Shown here: piece by piece, positions 29,176 to 37,890 of the stretch | Layout of the letters: each line of letters opens with the position of its first letter | Position numbering within the stretch: the stretch's first letter is position 1 | Assembly (NCBI RefSeq): GCF_013373065.1 | Contig: NZ_JABXIN010000011.1 | Span: forward strand, 186,001 to 250,000 | DNA: 64,000 bases | Source of the DNA: Algoriphagus sp. | GTDB lineage: Bacteria > Bacteroidota > Bacteroidia > Cytophagales > Cyclobacteriaceae | Direction: 5' to 3' | Made by a program: the position numbers and the translations under genes | The notes under the pieces: model-generated | The model's database searches: none | What the model was told of the DNA's origin: nothing | What the model saw: only the letters and a program-made list of their open reading frames with translations

Positions 29176-29253
29176 ATATTGGACTACAGGATCAAGGGTT
29201 GTTTTACCTAATTTAAGATAAAACTAATGGCAATTCAACTCTTTGGACTATAA

Positions 29254-30591
29254 TCATTTGCCTAATAAAGCACTGATAGCCTCATCTATAGATTCAAAAT
29301 TGAATGAGTTCACTGCCAATTGTACCTTTTGGTTGATTTCTTCCAAATTTAAATTCCCAATACTGCCTTCATGGGTATGAGCAACTTGGCTTTGATCTGG
29401 TTTAAATGTCCCTGCCTCAATATCCAATCCCACTTTCTTATAAGCATCTCTAAAGGGCATTCCTTTTAAGACGAGGTCATTCACAACTTCAACAGAAAAC
29501 ACATGTTGATAAAAGGAATCAGATAGGATGTTTTTGCGAATTTTAATCGATTGAAGCATAAACGTACTCATTCGCAAACAATCTTTTAAACTTTCTATTG
29601 CTGGGAAAATTTCTTCTTTCAACAATTGTAAATCCCGATGATATCCTGTCGTGGAATTGGTTAGTAAGAGAGAAATCGTTTGAGGAACTGCCTGAATTTG
29701 GTTTGTTTTTGCTCGGATCAATTCAAATACATCCGGGTTTTTCTTATGCGGCATGATGCTCGATCCTGTCGTCAGTTCATCCGGAAAAGAGACAAAGGCA
29801 AAATGTTGATTCATGAACAAACAAATATCATCCGCCAGTCTATTTAAGGTAGCTGCAATTCCAGACATAGCAAAAGCTAATGTACGTTCAGTTTTCCCCC
29901 GGCTATTTTGAGCATTAATTACGTTATGGTGTAAATCCCCAAAACCAAGCAATTGAGTAGTTAAAGTTCGGTCTAACGGAAAACTTGACCCGTACCCAGC
30001 CGCAGAACCTAGAGGATTTTTGTTTGATAAATCAAAGGCTGTTTTCAAAAGCTGTAGATCTTCAGAAAGCCCCTCTAAAAAAGACGCAAACCACAAACCA
30101 AAACTAGAAGGCATGGCCAATTGAGTATGCGTATATCCTGGCATGAGATCTTGACGATGTTTCTCAGAAAGCTGAGCCAAGAGATTGGCTAGCGATGAGA
30201 TTTCCATAACCAGTTCTCGAATAGCTTCCCGATAAAAAAGCTTTAGGTCTACAAGCACTTGGTCGTTTCGACTGCGGCCAGAGTGAAGTTTTTTCCCAAC
30301 AGGACCCAAGCGCTGAGTCAATAAGAACTCAACTTGAGAATGAACATCTTCTACGCCTTCACCTATTTCAAATTTTCCCGCTTCAATTTCCTCAAAAATA
30401 GTTTTTAGACCTTGTTGCAGGGCTAGATTTTCTTTTTGGGTCAATAAGCCTATTTTCTCGAGCATGGTGGCATGCGCCATCGAACCCAAAACATCATATG
30501 GAGCTAAAACCAGATCAAATTCAGGATCCCGTCCAATTGTGAATTGTTCAACTTCTTTTTTATTACCACTGGCTTTTTGCCAAATTTTCAT
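29254..30591 (-). CDS. argH: Argininosuccinate lyase
   Basis: The 445-residue enzyme performs the last step to arginine, splitting argininosuccinate into arginine and fumarate. The superfamily signature GSSIMPHKKNPDVFELIRAK is clear, as are HSGRSRNDQV, DVHSQVEFLL and PGYTHTQLAMPSSFG. It is the last gene of the arg operon, 4 bp after argE. Confidence 0.97.
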   Translation of the reverse strand: MKIWQKASGNKKEVEQFTIGRDPEFDLVLAPYDVLGSMAHATMLEKIGLLTQKENLALQQGLKTIFEEIEAGKFEIGEGVEDVHSQVEFLLTQRLGPVGKKLHSGRSRNDQVLVDLKLFYREAIRELVMEISSLANLLAQLSEKHRQDLMPGYTHTQLAMPSSFGLWFASFLEGLSEDLQLLKTAFDLSNKNPLGSAAGYGSSFPLDRTLTTQLLGFGDLHHNVINAQNSRGKTERTLAFAMSGIAATLNRLADDICLFMNQHFAFVSFPDELTTGSSIMPHKKNPDVFELIRAKTNQIQAVPQTISLLLTNSTTGYHRDLQLLKEEIFPAIESLKDCLRMSTFMLQSIKIRKNILSDSFYQHVFSVEVVNDLVLKGMPFRDAYKKVGLDIEAGTFKPDQSQVAHTHEGSIGNLNLEEINQKVQLAVNSFNFESIDEAISALLGK

Positions 30592-30595
30592 AATT

Positions 30596-31672
30596 CTAGT
30601 CTAGTTTGATTTGAGCGTATTTTTCAAGCAAAAGGACGTAATCCACAATTGCCTTTTCAATTTCGCTGATATAAATAAACTCATCGGCACTATGGGAGCG
30701 GGCCGAATCACCTGGTCCAATTTTAACCGAAGGATAAGGAATCAAAGCTTGGTCCGAAAGGGTAGGGCTTCCAAAGGTTTCCATCCCACATTTTGCAGAA
30801 GCTTTGATGATGGGGTGATTTTCAGGAGTTTTGGAACTTCGAAGTCGCATGGATCGAGGAGTGAGTTTTGCAGTAAGTGACTCTTTTAATTCTTCCAAAG
30901 CTTCTTCCAAGGTATAGACATCTGTCACCCGTACATCCAAAGTGTAAGTACATCGGTCCGGGACCACATTGTGCTGGCTTCCTGCCTGAATGATAGTTGC
31001 TGATACCTTGGATTTTCCTAAATAAGGAGATACTTTCTTGAATTCGAAGTTTGTGATCTTTTGAAGGTCATCCAAGGCTAGATAGATCGCATTAATCCCT
31101 TCATTTCTTGCAGCATGGCCAGGCTTCCCAACTACTTCTGCATCCAATACCATCAAGCCTTTTTCTGCAAGGGCCATTTTCATTTGAGTAGGCTCTCCAA
31201 CAAGTACCAATTCTGGTTCGGGTAAATGCTCAAGTACCAATGCAATTCCCTTTTTTCCCGATATCTCTTCCTCTGCTGAGGCAATGAAAATCAAGTTAAA
31301 GGGGAGAGGCTTGTCTTTTAAAACAAGAAAAGCCCCAAGCAGGCTAACTAATGGTCCTCCTGCATCATTTGAACCCAAACCATAGAGTTTTCCATCTTCT
31401 ATATCCGGTGAAAAGGGATCTCGAGTATAGGCTTTATTGGGCTTGACCGTATCATGATGCGAATTCAGCCAAACACTTGGTTTTGTTGAATCGTAAGGCT
31501 TTGCAAAGGCGACAATATTATTCCCGTACCGTTCAAAATCAACCTCATTTGTTACTAAGAATCGACTGATGGTGGTTGCGGTTTCTTCTTCTTTTTTGGA
31601 AAAAGAGGGAATCTTGATCAATTCACGCAAAAGTTGGATACAAGCTCCCGTGATTTCTTCGTAATTAACCAT
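30596..31672 (-). CDS. argE: M20 deacylase, N-acylornithine deacylase
   Basis: The 358-residue metallopeptidase has the M20 metal ligands: NSHHDTVKPN (His-x-Asp), GLGSNDAGGPLVSLLGA, ASAEEEISGKKG (catalytic Glu pair) and a late SHSADEFI His. Inside an arginine operon it removes the N-acyl group from acyl-ornithine. Whether the group is acetyl or succinyl depends on the pathway variant. Its ATG overlaps the argB stop by 1 bp. Confidence 0.9.
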   Translation of the reverse strand: MVNYEEITGACIQLLRELIKIPSFSKKEEETATTISRFLVTNEVDFERYGNNIVAFAKPYDSTKPSVWLNSHHDTVKPNKAYTRDPFSPDIEDGKLYGLGSNDAGGPLVSLLGAFLVLKDKPLPFNLIFIASAEEEISGKKGIALVLEHLPEPELVLVGEPTQMKMALAEKGLMVLDAEVVGKPGHAARNEGINAIYLALDDLQKITNFEFKKVSPYLGKSKVSATIIQAGSQHNVVPDRCTYTLDVRVTDVYTLEEALEELKESLTAKLTPRSMRLRSSKTPENHPIIKASAKCGMETFGSPTLSDQALIPYPSVKIGPGDSARSHSADEFIYISEIEKAIVDYVLLLEKYAQIKLD

Positions 31673-32472
31673 CAGTATAAGTCGTATCGGTGACGTTCAA
31701 TTACAGTTCCGGAGATTTTTCCTTTGGTAGATAGTAAAAGATTTTCCGCTTTTCCAATCCAAACATGATGCACTCCTTTTTCCAGGGCTACAAAGGCATT
31801 ATCCAATTTGGGAATCATCCCGGAGTGGATAACATTTTCTTTTCTTAGTTCGGCGTAAATATCCTCATTAATCAAAGGAATAATGGAATTTTCATTTCGC
31901 TCATCAACCAATACCCCGCTTTTATTGAAGCAAAAGTAAAGATTAACCTCATGCTTGGTAGCCAAACTTGTAGCCAAAGCAGAAGCAATACTATCGGCAT
32001 TTGTATTCAAAAGTTGTCCATGGGCGTCATGGGTGATCGCATTGAAAACCGGTACCAAATCAGCGTCTAATAACTGCTTGATAAGTGTGGTATTAATTTC
32101 CTTGACATCCCCAACAAATCCATAGTCAATTTCCTTAAAAGGGCGTTTTTCTGACCGAATTGCATTGCCATCTGCCCCTGTCATTCCGATAGCGTTCACT
32201 CCTAAAGCCTGAAGGGAAGCAACCAGGTTTTTATTGATCAATCCTGCATAAACCATGGTAACAATATCCAAGGTTTCCTTGTCGGTTATTCTTCTTCCAT
32301 CCACCATCTCAGGCATAACACCCAAGGATTCACCAAAGCGTGATGCCATCACACCACCTCCATGAACAAGAATCTTAAAACCCGGAAATTTTGCGAATTG
32401 ATGAAGAAATTCTTCCAACTTTTCAGGGTCGTCAATTACATTTCCTCCGATTTTTATTATAGATATTTTCAT
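31672..32472 (-). CDS. argB: N-acetylglutamate kinase
   Basis: The protein has about 266 residues from the ATG at 32472, where the amino acid kinase fold begins (MKISIIKIGGNVIDD). The in-frame start at 32499 would overlap argF' and add nine unrelated residues, so I rejected it. HGGGVMASRF, GLINKNLVA and TNADSIASALA are kinase motifs. It phosphorylates the N-acylated glutamate. It lies 19 bp after argF'. Known orthologs in some Bacteroidetes act on N-succinylglutamate. Confidence 0.93.
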   Translation of the reverse strand: MKISIIKIGGNVIDDPEKLEEFLHQFAKFPGFKILVHGGGVMASRFGESLGVMPEMVDGRRITDKETLDIVTMVYAGLINKNLVASLQALGVNAIGMTGADGNAIRSEKRPFKEIDYGFVGDVKEINTTLIKQLLDADLVPVFNAITHDAHGQLLNTNADSIASALATSLATKHEVNLYFCFNKSGVLVDERNENSIIPLINEDIYAELRKENVIHSGMIPKLDNAFVALEKGVHHVWIGKAENLLLSTKGKISGTVIERHRYDLY

Positions 32473-32491
32473 AGGACAGGGGGCAGCAGGG

Positions 32492-33436
32492 TTATTCAAT
32501 TATTTTGCTCAAGACAGCCTGAGCCGCGAAAATTCTATTTTTAGCCTGAATCTGTACCAAGGACCGATCACTATCCAATATTTCATCCGATAATTCCAGA
32601 TTTCTTCGAACAGGCAAACAGTGCATTACTTTGGCATTAGGACCATGCTGAAGGTGCTTTTGAGTCAACATCCAATTGGGATCGGTGGATAGAATTTTTC
32701 CATACTCGTTAAAAGATGACCAATTCTTAACGTACACAAAATCAGCACCTTCTAGCGCCTTACTTTGATCATATTCTAATCTAGCTCCATTTGTAAAACG
32801 CTCATCCAATTCATATCCTTCTGGATGTGTGATGGTTAAATCATACCCCATGCCAAGGGACCATTCTGCAAAGCTATTGGCTACTGCATGAGGAATTGCT
32901 TTGATATGAGGAGCCCATGTTAATACCACTTTGGGCTTATAATCTTCAGGTTGATGTTCTTGGATACTAATCATATCCGCCAAACTTTGGAGAGGATGGC
33001 GTATGGCTGATTCCAAACTTACCACAGGGATCCCCGCGTATTTTATAAATTGGTTAATTACAAAATCACTGAGATCTTCTTGCTGCTGGGTAAGGGTAGG
33101 GAAAGCACGGATTGCCAAAACATCAAAAAAACTTCCCAAAACGCCTGCTGCATCTTTAATATGCTCCACCGTTCCTTTATTCATGATGGCTCCGTCCTGC
33201 ATTTCCAAGGCCCATCCTTCCTTGTCCATATTCAAGACTATGGCATCCATTCCAAGGTTTTGGGCAGCTATTTGCGTACTTACTCGAGTTCGGAGGGATG
33301 GATTGAGAAATACACAGCCTATTCGCTTTCCACTCCCTTTTTGACCATCTATCCGTGGATTAAACTTATACTGAAGTGCTAAATCAATAAGCTCTTGTCC
33401 TAATTCACGGGATTCAAATTGAGTAAATTGTTTCAT
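32492..33436 (-). CDS. argF': N-acylornithine carbamoyltransferase (probably N-succinylornithine type)
   Basis: The 314-residue protein is of the specialised transcarbamylase type, not ordinary OTCase. The carbamoyl phosphate loop reads FLNPSLRTRVST in place of STRT. TWAPHIKAIPHAVANSFAEW and HCLPVRRN are typical of the AOTCase/SOTCase group. Residue 90, which is Glu in acetylornithine enzymes and Pro in the Bacteroides fragilis succinylornithine enzyme, is Val here (KGTVEHIKD). I chose the ATG at 33436. The longer frame starts at a TTG. Confidence 0.9.
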   Translation of the reverse strand: MKQFTQFESRELGQELIDLALQYKFNPRIDGQKGSGKRIGCVFLNPSLRTRVSTQIAAQNLGMDAIVLNMDKEGWALEMQDGAIMNKGTVEHIKDAAGVLGSFFDVLAIRAFPTLTQQQEDLSDFVINQFIKYAGIPVVSLESAIRHPLQSLADMISIQEHQPEDYKPKVVLTWAPHIKAIPHAVANSFAEWSLGMGYDLTITHPEGYELDERFTNGARLEYDQSKALEGADFVYVKNWSSFNEYGKILSTDPNWMLTQKHLQHGPNAKVMHCLPVRRNLELSDEILDSDRSLVQIQAKNRIFAAQAVLSKIIE

Positions 33437-33451
33437 CGTTGCTATAGCCAA

Positions 33452-34582
33452 TCAGGCTAAAATTTCTTTAATGGCGGTTAAAAACGAATTTAATTGATTC
33501 CATTCAACAGACAAGGGCGGAAGCAAACGAATCGTTTGTTTTTTTGATGCAGAGCCAGTAAAAATTTTGTATTTGGATACCAATTCAGAACGAACAGAAG
33601 CGGCTTCTCGATCCAAATCTATTCCTATCATGAGTCCTTTTCCTCTTACTTCTTGAACCTGGGGAATGGTCTTTATTTCCTCAATCAGTTGCTCTCCTAG
33701 ATCTAGGGCTTTTTGCTGTAGATTTTCAGCTTCCAACACTTCTAAAACAGCTATTCCAGCAGCACATGCCAAATGATTTCCGCCAAAAGTAGTGCCCAAT
33801 AGTCCATAACTAGCTTCAAATTCTGGAGAAATCAGCAAGCCTCCAATTGGAAAACCATTTCCCATTCCTTTGGCCATGGTAATCAAATCGGGTTTCAATC
33901 CTTCAGCCCATTGAAAGGCAAAAAAACGTCCCGTTCGTCCAAAGCCTGACTGTACTTCATCAAGAATTAATTTGGCTCCATATTTTTTGCAAAGACTGGA
34001 AAGACCATGAAGAAATTCTGGATCTGGAACTTGAATTCCTCCAACCCCTTGAATTCCTTCAATAATCACACCTCCGATAGACTCGGTTTTCAATACTTTT
34101 TCAACCTGCTCTAGATCTCCAAATGGAAGAATTTGAAAATCTTCTCTTGCGTTGCAGGGAGCTACAATTTTGGGGTTATCGGTCAATGCTACAGCTCCGG
34201 AAGTCCGACCGTGGAATGAGCCACTAAATGCGATCATTCCGGGCTTTCCACTTGCAAAAGAGGCTAATTTGATAGCATTTTCATTAGCTTCTGCACCCGA
34301 ATTACATAGAAATAGTTGATAATCGGGTAAACCGCAGAGCTCCCCCAATTTGGACGCATAGGCTTTCTGAATAGGAATTTGGACTGAATTAGAGTAAAAA
34401 GCGATAGCATCTAATTGATCCTTGATCCTCTTCACATAATGAGGGTGCGTATGTCCAATCGAAATAACCGCATGACCACCATATAAGTCCAAATACTCCT
34501 GCCCCTTATCATCCCAGAGTTTTGCGCCTAAGGCTTTTTCAATGGTGACAGGGATCAAGGGATATACATCAAATAAATTCAT
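33452..34582 (-). CDS. argD: Acylornithine aminotransferase
   Basis: The 376-residue class III aminotransferase shows NSGAEANENAIKLAS, SFHGRTSGAVALT, LILDEVQSGFGRTG (Asp for the PLP nitrogen) and the PLP lysine in ITMAKGMGNGFPIGG. It converts N-acylglutamate semialdehyde to N-acylornithine. It lies between argC (83-bp gap) and argF' (15 bp). Confidence 0.95.
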   Translation of the reverse strand: MNLFDVYPLIPVTIEKALGAKLWDDKGQEYLDLYGGHAVISIGHTHPHYVKRIKDQLDAIAFYSNSVQIPIQKAYASKLGELCGLPDYQLFLCNSGAEANENAIKLASFASGKPGMIAFSGSFHGRTSGAVALTDNPKIVAPCNAREDFQILPFGDLEQVEKVLKTESIGGVIIEGIQGVGGIQVPDPEFLHGLSSLCKKYGAKLILDEVQSGFGRTGRFFAFQWAEGLKPDLITMAKGMGNGFPIGGLLISPEFEASYGLLGTTFGGNHLACAAGIAVLEVLEAENLQQKALDLGEQLIEEIKTIPQVQEVRGKGLMIGIDLDREAASVRSELVSKYKIFTGSASKKQTIRLLPPLSVEWNQLNSFLTAIKEILA

Positions 34583-34665
34583 TTCTTCTGTTTTAATGGA
34601 AGCTTTCCAGTGACGGGAAGATTCAAGAGTAAGCTTTTTTAAGGATTCAATACCAATTCTACTGC

Positions 34666-35634
34666 TTAAAAAGCAATGCTTTTCAAATTTAAACCTGTTC
34701 GTTCATCCAATCCGAAAGCAAGGTTGAAATTTTGGACAGCTTGACCAGATGCGCCTTTCAAGAGGTTGTCAATAGCTGAATAAATGACGAGTTGTCCTCC
34801 TTCTTTTTGAACTTGAATCAAGCACTTGTTGGTATTGACAGCCTGCTTTAAATCTAGATTTTCAGTGGTAACATGTGTAAATGGAGTATTTTGATAGAAC
34901 TCCCTGTAAATCTTCTCGGCCTCCTCCAAGTTTCCTTCAAAAGGGAAATAAGCAGTAATCCAGATCCCTCTTGTGAAATTCCCACGATAGGGGACAAATA
35001 ATAATTTCTCATCAAACCCTGGCTGAATCTGTCCAAAAGTCTGTTTGATTTCTTTTAAATGCTGGTGTGTAAACAGCTTGTAAACAGAGATATTATTGTT
35101 TCTATAGCTAAAATGAGAGGTTTCCGCCAATTTTTTACCGGCACCTGTACTTCCGGTAATTCCTGAAATGTGAATAGAGTCTTTCACCCATCCTTTTGCT
35201 ATTGCAGGAGCTAAAGCCAATTGTATTCCTGTGGCAAAACATCCTGGATTTGCGATCCGTCTTGAGGACTTAATTTTTGTCTTATTTACCTCCGGCAAGC
35301 CATAGACGAATCCATGAGATTCATCCCTAAAATCAGTCGATAAATCAATAATGACGGTTGATTCAGGAAAAGGATTTTCTTCCAAAAAGGCCTTCGTTTG
35401 ACCATGTGGTAAACCTAAAAATACTGAATCCAATCCATCAGTCTCTACTTGGTCGGTAAATACAAGATCACAATCCCCGATCAAATCCGGGTGAACAGCG
35501 GTTACCGATTTTCCTTTTTGACTATTGGAATGAATATAAACTAATTCACAGTTGGGATGATGAACCAATAAACGAATCAATTCCCCACCTGTGTATCCTG
35601 CTGCTCCAATAATCGCCGTTTTTATTTTATTCAT
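34666..35634 (-). CDS. argC: N-acyl-gamma-glutamyl-phosphate reductase
   Basis: The 322-residue enzyme has the NADP-binding start TAIIGAAGYTGGELIRLL and the catalytic Cys in IANPGCFATGIQLALAP, plus ITGSTGAGKK and VPYRGNFTRGIW. It reduces the acylglutamyl phosphate made by ArgB. The ATG overlaps the argG stop by 8 bp. Confidence 0.96.
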   Translation of the reverse strand: MNKIKTAIIGAAGYTGGELIRLLVHHPNCELVYIHSNSQKGKSVTAVHPDLIGDCDLVFTDQVETDGLDSVFLGLPHGQTKAFLEENPFPESTVIIDLSTDFRDESHGFVYGLPEVNKTKIKSSRRIANPGCFATGIQLALAPAIAKGWVKDSIHISGITGSTGAGKKLAETSHFSYRNNNISVYKLFTHQHLKEIKQTFGQIQPGFDEKLLFVPYRGNFTRGIWITAYFPFEGNLEEAEKIYREFYQNTPFTHVTTENLDLKQAVNTNKCLIQVQKEGGQLVIYSAIDNLLKGASGQAVQNFNLAFGLDERTGLNLKSIAF

Positions 35635-36817
35635 GATAATTGACTTGATGGAAAATGGAAGTTTGATTTCCTAGAATTCGGGTAAATCCTTTCACATCTT
35701 CAGCAGTATAACCTTTGTTCATTTCTCCATAGCTACCAAATTTGGAGGCCATTAAGTCATGTGAGGAAGAAATTCCCAACAAGGTGAATCGCTTCTCTTC
35801 CAAACGTACAAAAACATCTCCGCTGACAAATTCTTGAGTTGAAGCTAAAAATGCTTCTAGGTTTCGCATTACTGGGTCTAAATAATGTCCCTCATGCAAA
35901 TGATTTCCATAAAATTCTCCCAATTGGTTTTTCCAGAAGGCTTGCCACTTCGTTAAAGTGTGCTTTTCAAGTAATTGGTGCCCTTTGATTATGATGATGG
36001 GAGCCGCTGCTTCAAAACCAACCCGCCCCTTGATTCCAATAATCGTATCTCCAACATGAATATCACGTCCAATCCCAAATGGAGCTGCTAAAGATTGAAG
36101 CTTTTGAATAGCATCAACTGGACTGGCATACATTTCTCCGTTAACCCCTTTCAACTCTCCTTGAACAAAAGTCAATTTTACTTCTTTTGGCTCTTTTTCA
36201 GTTACTTGAGTAGGCCATGCTTCTTCTGGAAGGTAATCGGAAGACGTCAATGTTTCCTTTCCTCCAACAGAAGTACCCCAAATTCCTTTGTTGATAGAAT
36301 AGGCTGCCTTCTCAAAATTCATACTTACCCCATGTTTTTTGAGGTATTCAATTTCTTCCTGTCTTGACAATTTCAAATCCCGAATAGGAGTGATGATCTC
36401 AATATCCGGAATGATAGTTTGAAATATCATATCAAATCGAACCTGATCGTTACCAGCACCTGTAGAACCATGTGCTACAGCTTTTGCTCCTATGGATTTC
36501 GCATAATCGGCTAGGGATTTGGCTTGTAAAATCCGCTCTGCGGAAACAGAAAGGGGGTAGGTTGCATTTTTTAGGACATTCCCAAAAATCAAATACTTAA
36601 TGACTTCCTGATAATAGGTCTCAACCACATCCAAGATTGTAAATGAGGCAATTCCAAGACTTTTAGCCCGACTCTCGATGTTTTTTAATTCATCATCAGA
36701 AAAGCCTCCGGTATTCACGAGGACAGCATGTACTTCATAACCTAGATCTTTGGATAGATGCAAGGCACAAAAGGTAGTGTCCAAACCACCACTATAGGCT
36801 AAAACGACTTTTTTCAT
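35627..36817 (-). CDS. argG: Argininosuccinate synthase
   Basis: The 396-residue enzyme joins citrulline and aspartate using ATP. The PP-loop VLAYSGGLDTTFCALHL is at the N-terminus and AHGSTGAGNDQVRFD follows. The sequence belongs to the divergent Bacteroidetes type of ArgG. It lies 20 bp after the GNAT gene. Confidence 0.96.
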   Translation of the reverse strand: MKKVVLAYSGGLDTTFCALHLSKDLGYEVHAVLVNTGGFSDDELKNIESRAKSLGIASFTILDVVETYYQEVIKYLIFGNVLKNATYPLSVSAERILQAKSLADYAKSIGAKAVAHGSTGAGNDQVRFDMIFQTIIPDIEIITPIRDLKLSRQEEIEYLKKHGVSMNFEKAAYSINKGIWGTSVGGKETLTSSDYLPEEAWPTQVTEKEPKEVKLTFVQGELKGVNGEMYASPVDAIQKLQSLAAPFGIGRDIHVGDTIIGIKGRVGFEAAAPIIIIKGHQLLEKHTLTKWQAFWKNQLGEFYGNHLHEGHYLDPVMRNLEAFLASTQEFVSGDVFVRLEEKRFTLLGISSSHDLMASKFGSYGEMNKGYTAEDVKGFTRILGNQTSIFHQVNYHE

Positions 36818-36837
36818 GATAGGGGATTCTTTATTGA

Positions 36838-37521
36838 TTAAATAAATATACTCTGTACAGATTTCTTAGACTTCGAAAGCTTCAAAAAGACATACTTTTT
36901 CAGGCGTACCCAACGATCAAATAACTTGATTCTCTTCTCAAAATCTTTACGCAAGGCCATTTCTGCTAGCTTATTTTTGGGCGCATTGGGATCATACAGC
37001 ATAGCAGTACACAAGCAGTTTTGTCTGTTTTTTGACATCAGAATTTCATAATTCACACAACTCTGACATCCTTTCCAGAATTCATTGTCATCCGTTAAAT
37101 CGGCATAAGAAACCGGGATATAGCCTAATTCTGAATTGATTTTCATGACTGCCGGTCCAGTTGTCAATCCAAAGATTTTGGAATCTGGATACTTCGCTCG
37201 ACTTAGTTTGAAAATCTCCTGTTTGATCTTTCGAGCTAGGCCATACTTACGGAATTCAGGAGACACAATTAATCCTGAATTGGCAACATACTTTCCATGC
37301 CCCCAAGCTTCGATATAGCAGAAGCCCGCCCAACGACCATCACCGGTCAAAGCAATTACTGCTTTGCCTTCTTCCATTTTGGTTTCGACATATTCAATGC
37401 TTCGCTTTGCAATACCAGTTCCTCTGGCCTTGGCGGAATTAGCCATTTCCTCTGTCACTTCCTGAGCGAATGATTTGTGACTTGCATCAGCCACGATGAT
37501 TTTAAAGGTGATTTCTTCCAT
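36838..37521 (-). CDS. GNAT N-acetyltransferase, candidate N-acylglutamate synthase
   Basis: The 227-residue protein has a GNAT fold: ALTGDGRWAGFCYIEAWG strands, then GLIVSPEFRKYGLARKIKQ, the acyl-CoA pyrophosphate loop region. The C-terminus holds a Cys cluster (WKGCQSCVNYEIL and QNCLCTAMLYDP). It is the first structural gene of the arginine operon. No argA or argJ is present in the operon, so this gene is the natural candidate for the first step, acylation of glutamate. That function is inferred from position and from similar placement in other Bacteroidetes. Confidence 0.8.
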   Translation of the reverse strand: MEEITFKIIVADASHKSFAQEVTEEMANSAKARGTGIAKRSIEYVETKMEEGKAVIALTGDGRWAGFCYIEAWGHGKYVANSGLIVSPEFRKYGLARKIKQEIFKLSRAKYPDSKIFGLTTGPAVMKINSELGYIPVSYADLTDDNEFWKGCQSCVNYEILMSKNRQNCLCTAMLYDPNAPKNKLAEMALRKDFEKRIKLFDRWVRLKKYVFLKLSKSKKSVQSIFI

Positions 37522-37540
37522 ATGAGTTGGAGAAATTAAC

Positions 37541-37631
37541 TGCCAATTGGCAAGGATTGAATTAAAGAAAGGGAATTAATAGATGGATTTCCCGCATGGG
37601 GAAATGAAATAAAGTACAGGGTCAAACCCTG
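37541..37631 (-). promoter_or_regulatory. Leader RNA of the arg operon with three hairpins
   Basis: Between the leader peptide and the GNAT start the minus-strand RNA can form: CAGGGT/ACCCTG (37617-37631, over the leader stop codon), ATTTCCC/GGGAAAT (37587-37605), an alternative GGGAA/TTCCC pairing (37571-37593) followed by TTTCTTT, and the perfect 12-bp palindrome TGCCAATTGGCA (37541-37552), about 20 nt before the start codon. The mutually exclusive pairing suggests attenuation, but no strong terminator is evident. Confidence 0.5.
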
Positions 37632-37741
37632 AAAAAATACCTTCGCCTCCTTACTGGGGAAAAATCAACAATAACTTTTGCTACCTCAACCAGCATACCA
37701 GTTGGGCGGTTAGAAAGTGTTATGTTGTTAAAGGTTTTCAT
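37622..37741 (-). CDS. Arginine-rich leader peptide of the arg operon
   Basis: A 39-codon frame starts at ATG 37741 and ends at TGA 37622, about 100 nt before the first gene of the arginine operon. Its C-terminal part reads DFSPVRRRRYFFRV: four consecutive Arg codons (AGG AGG CGA AGG), then a fifth, with one more near the middle (SNRPTG). An internal ATG at 37696 could also be used. A short frame with an Arg run placed exactly here is the hallmark of a translated sensor of charged tRNA-Arg. The stop codon falls inside a hairpin. I infer regulation by ribosome stalling; the mechanism is not proven. Confidence 0.7.
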   Translation of the reverse strand: MKTFNNITLSNRPTGMLVEVAKVIVDFSPVRRRRYFFRV

Positions 37742-37890
37742 TTGAGGTCATAAAGTTGTGGTCTTGGAAATCATTATCCAAGATAATTTTTATAAAAATC
37801 TTGAAATAAAGGCCAATACTTGATTTAGACTCAAGCTAAAGGTTTTTTATTCTGTAATTTAAAGTTTGATAGAATTAAATATTGTTTCAG

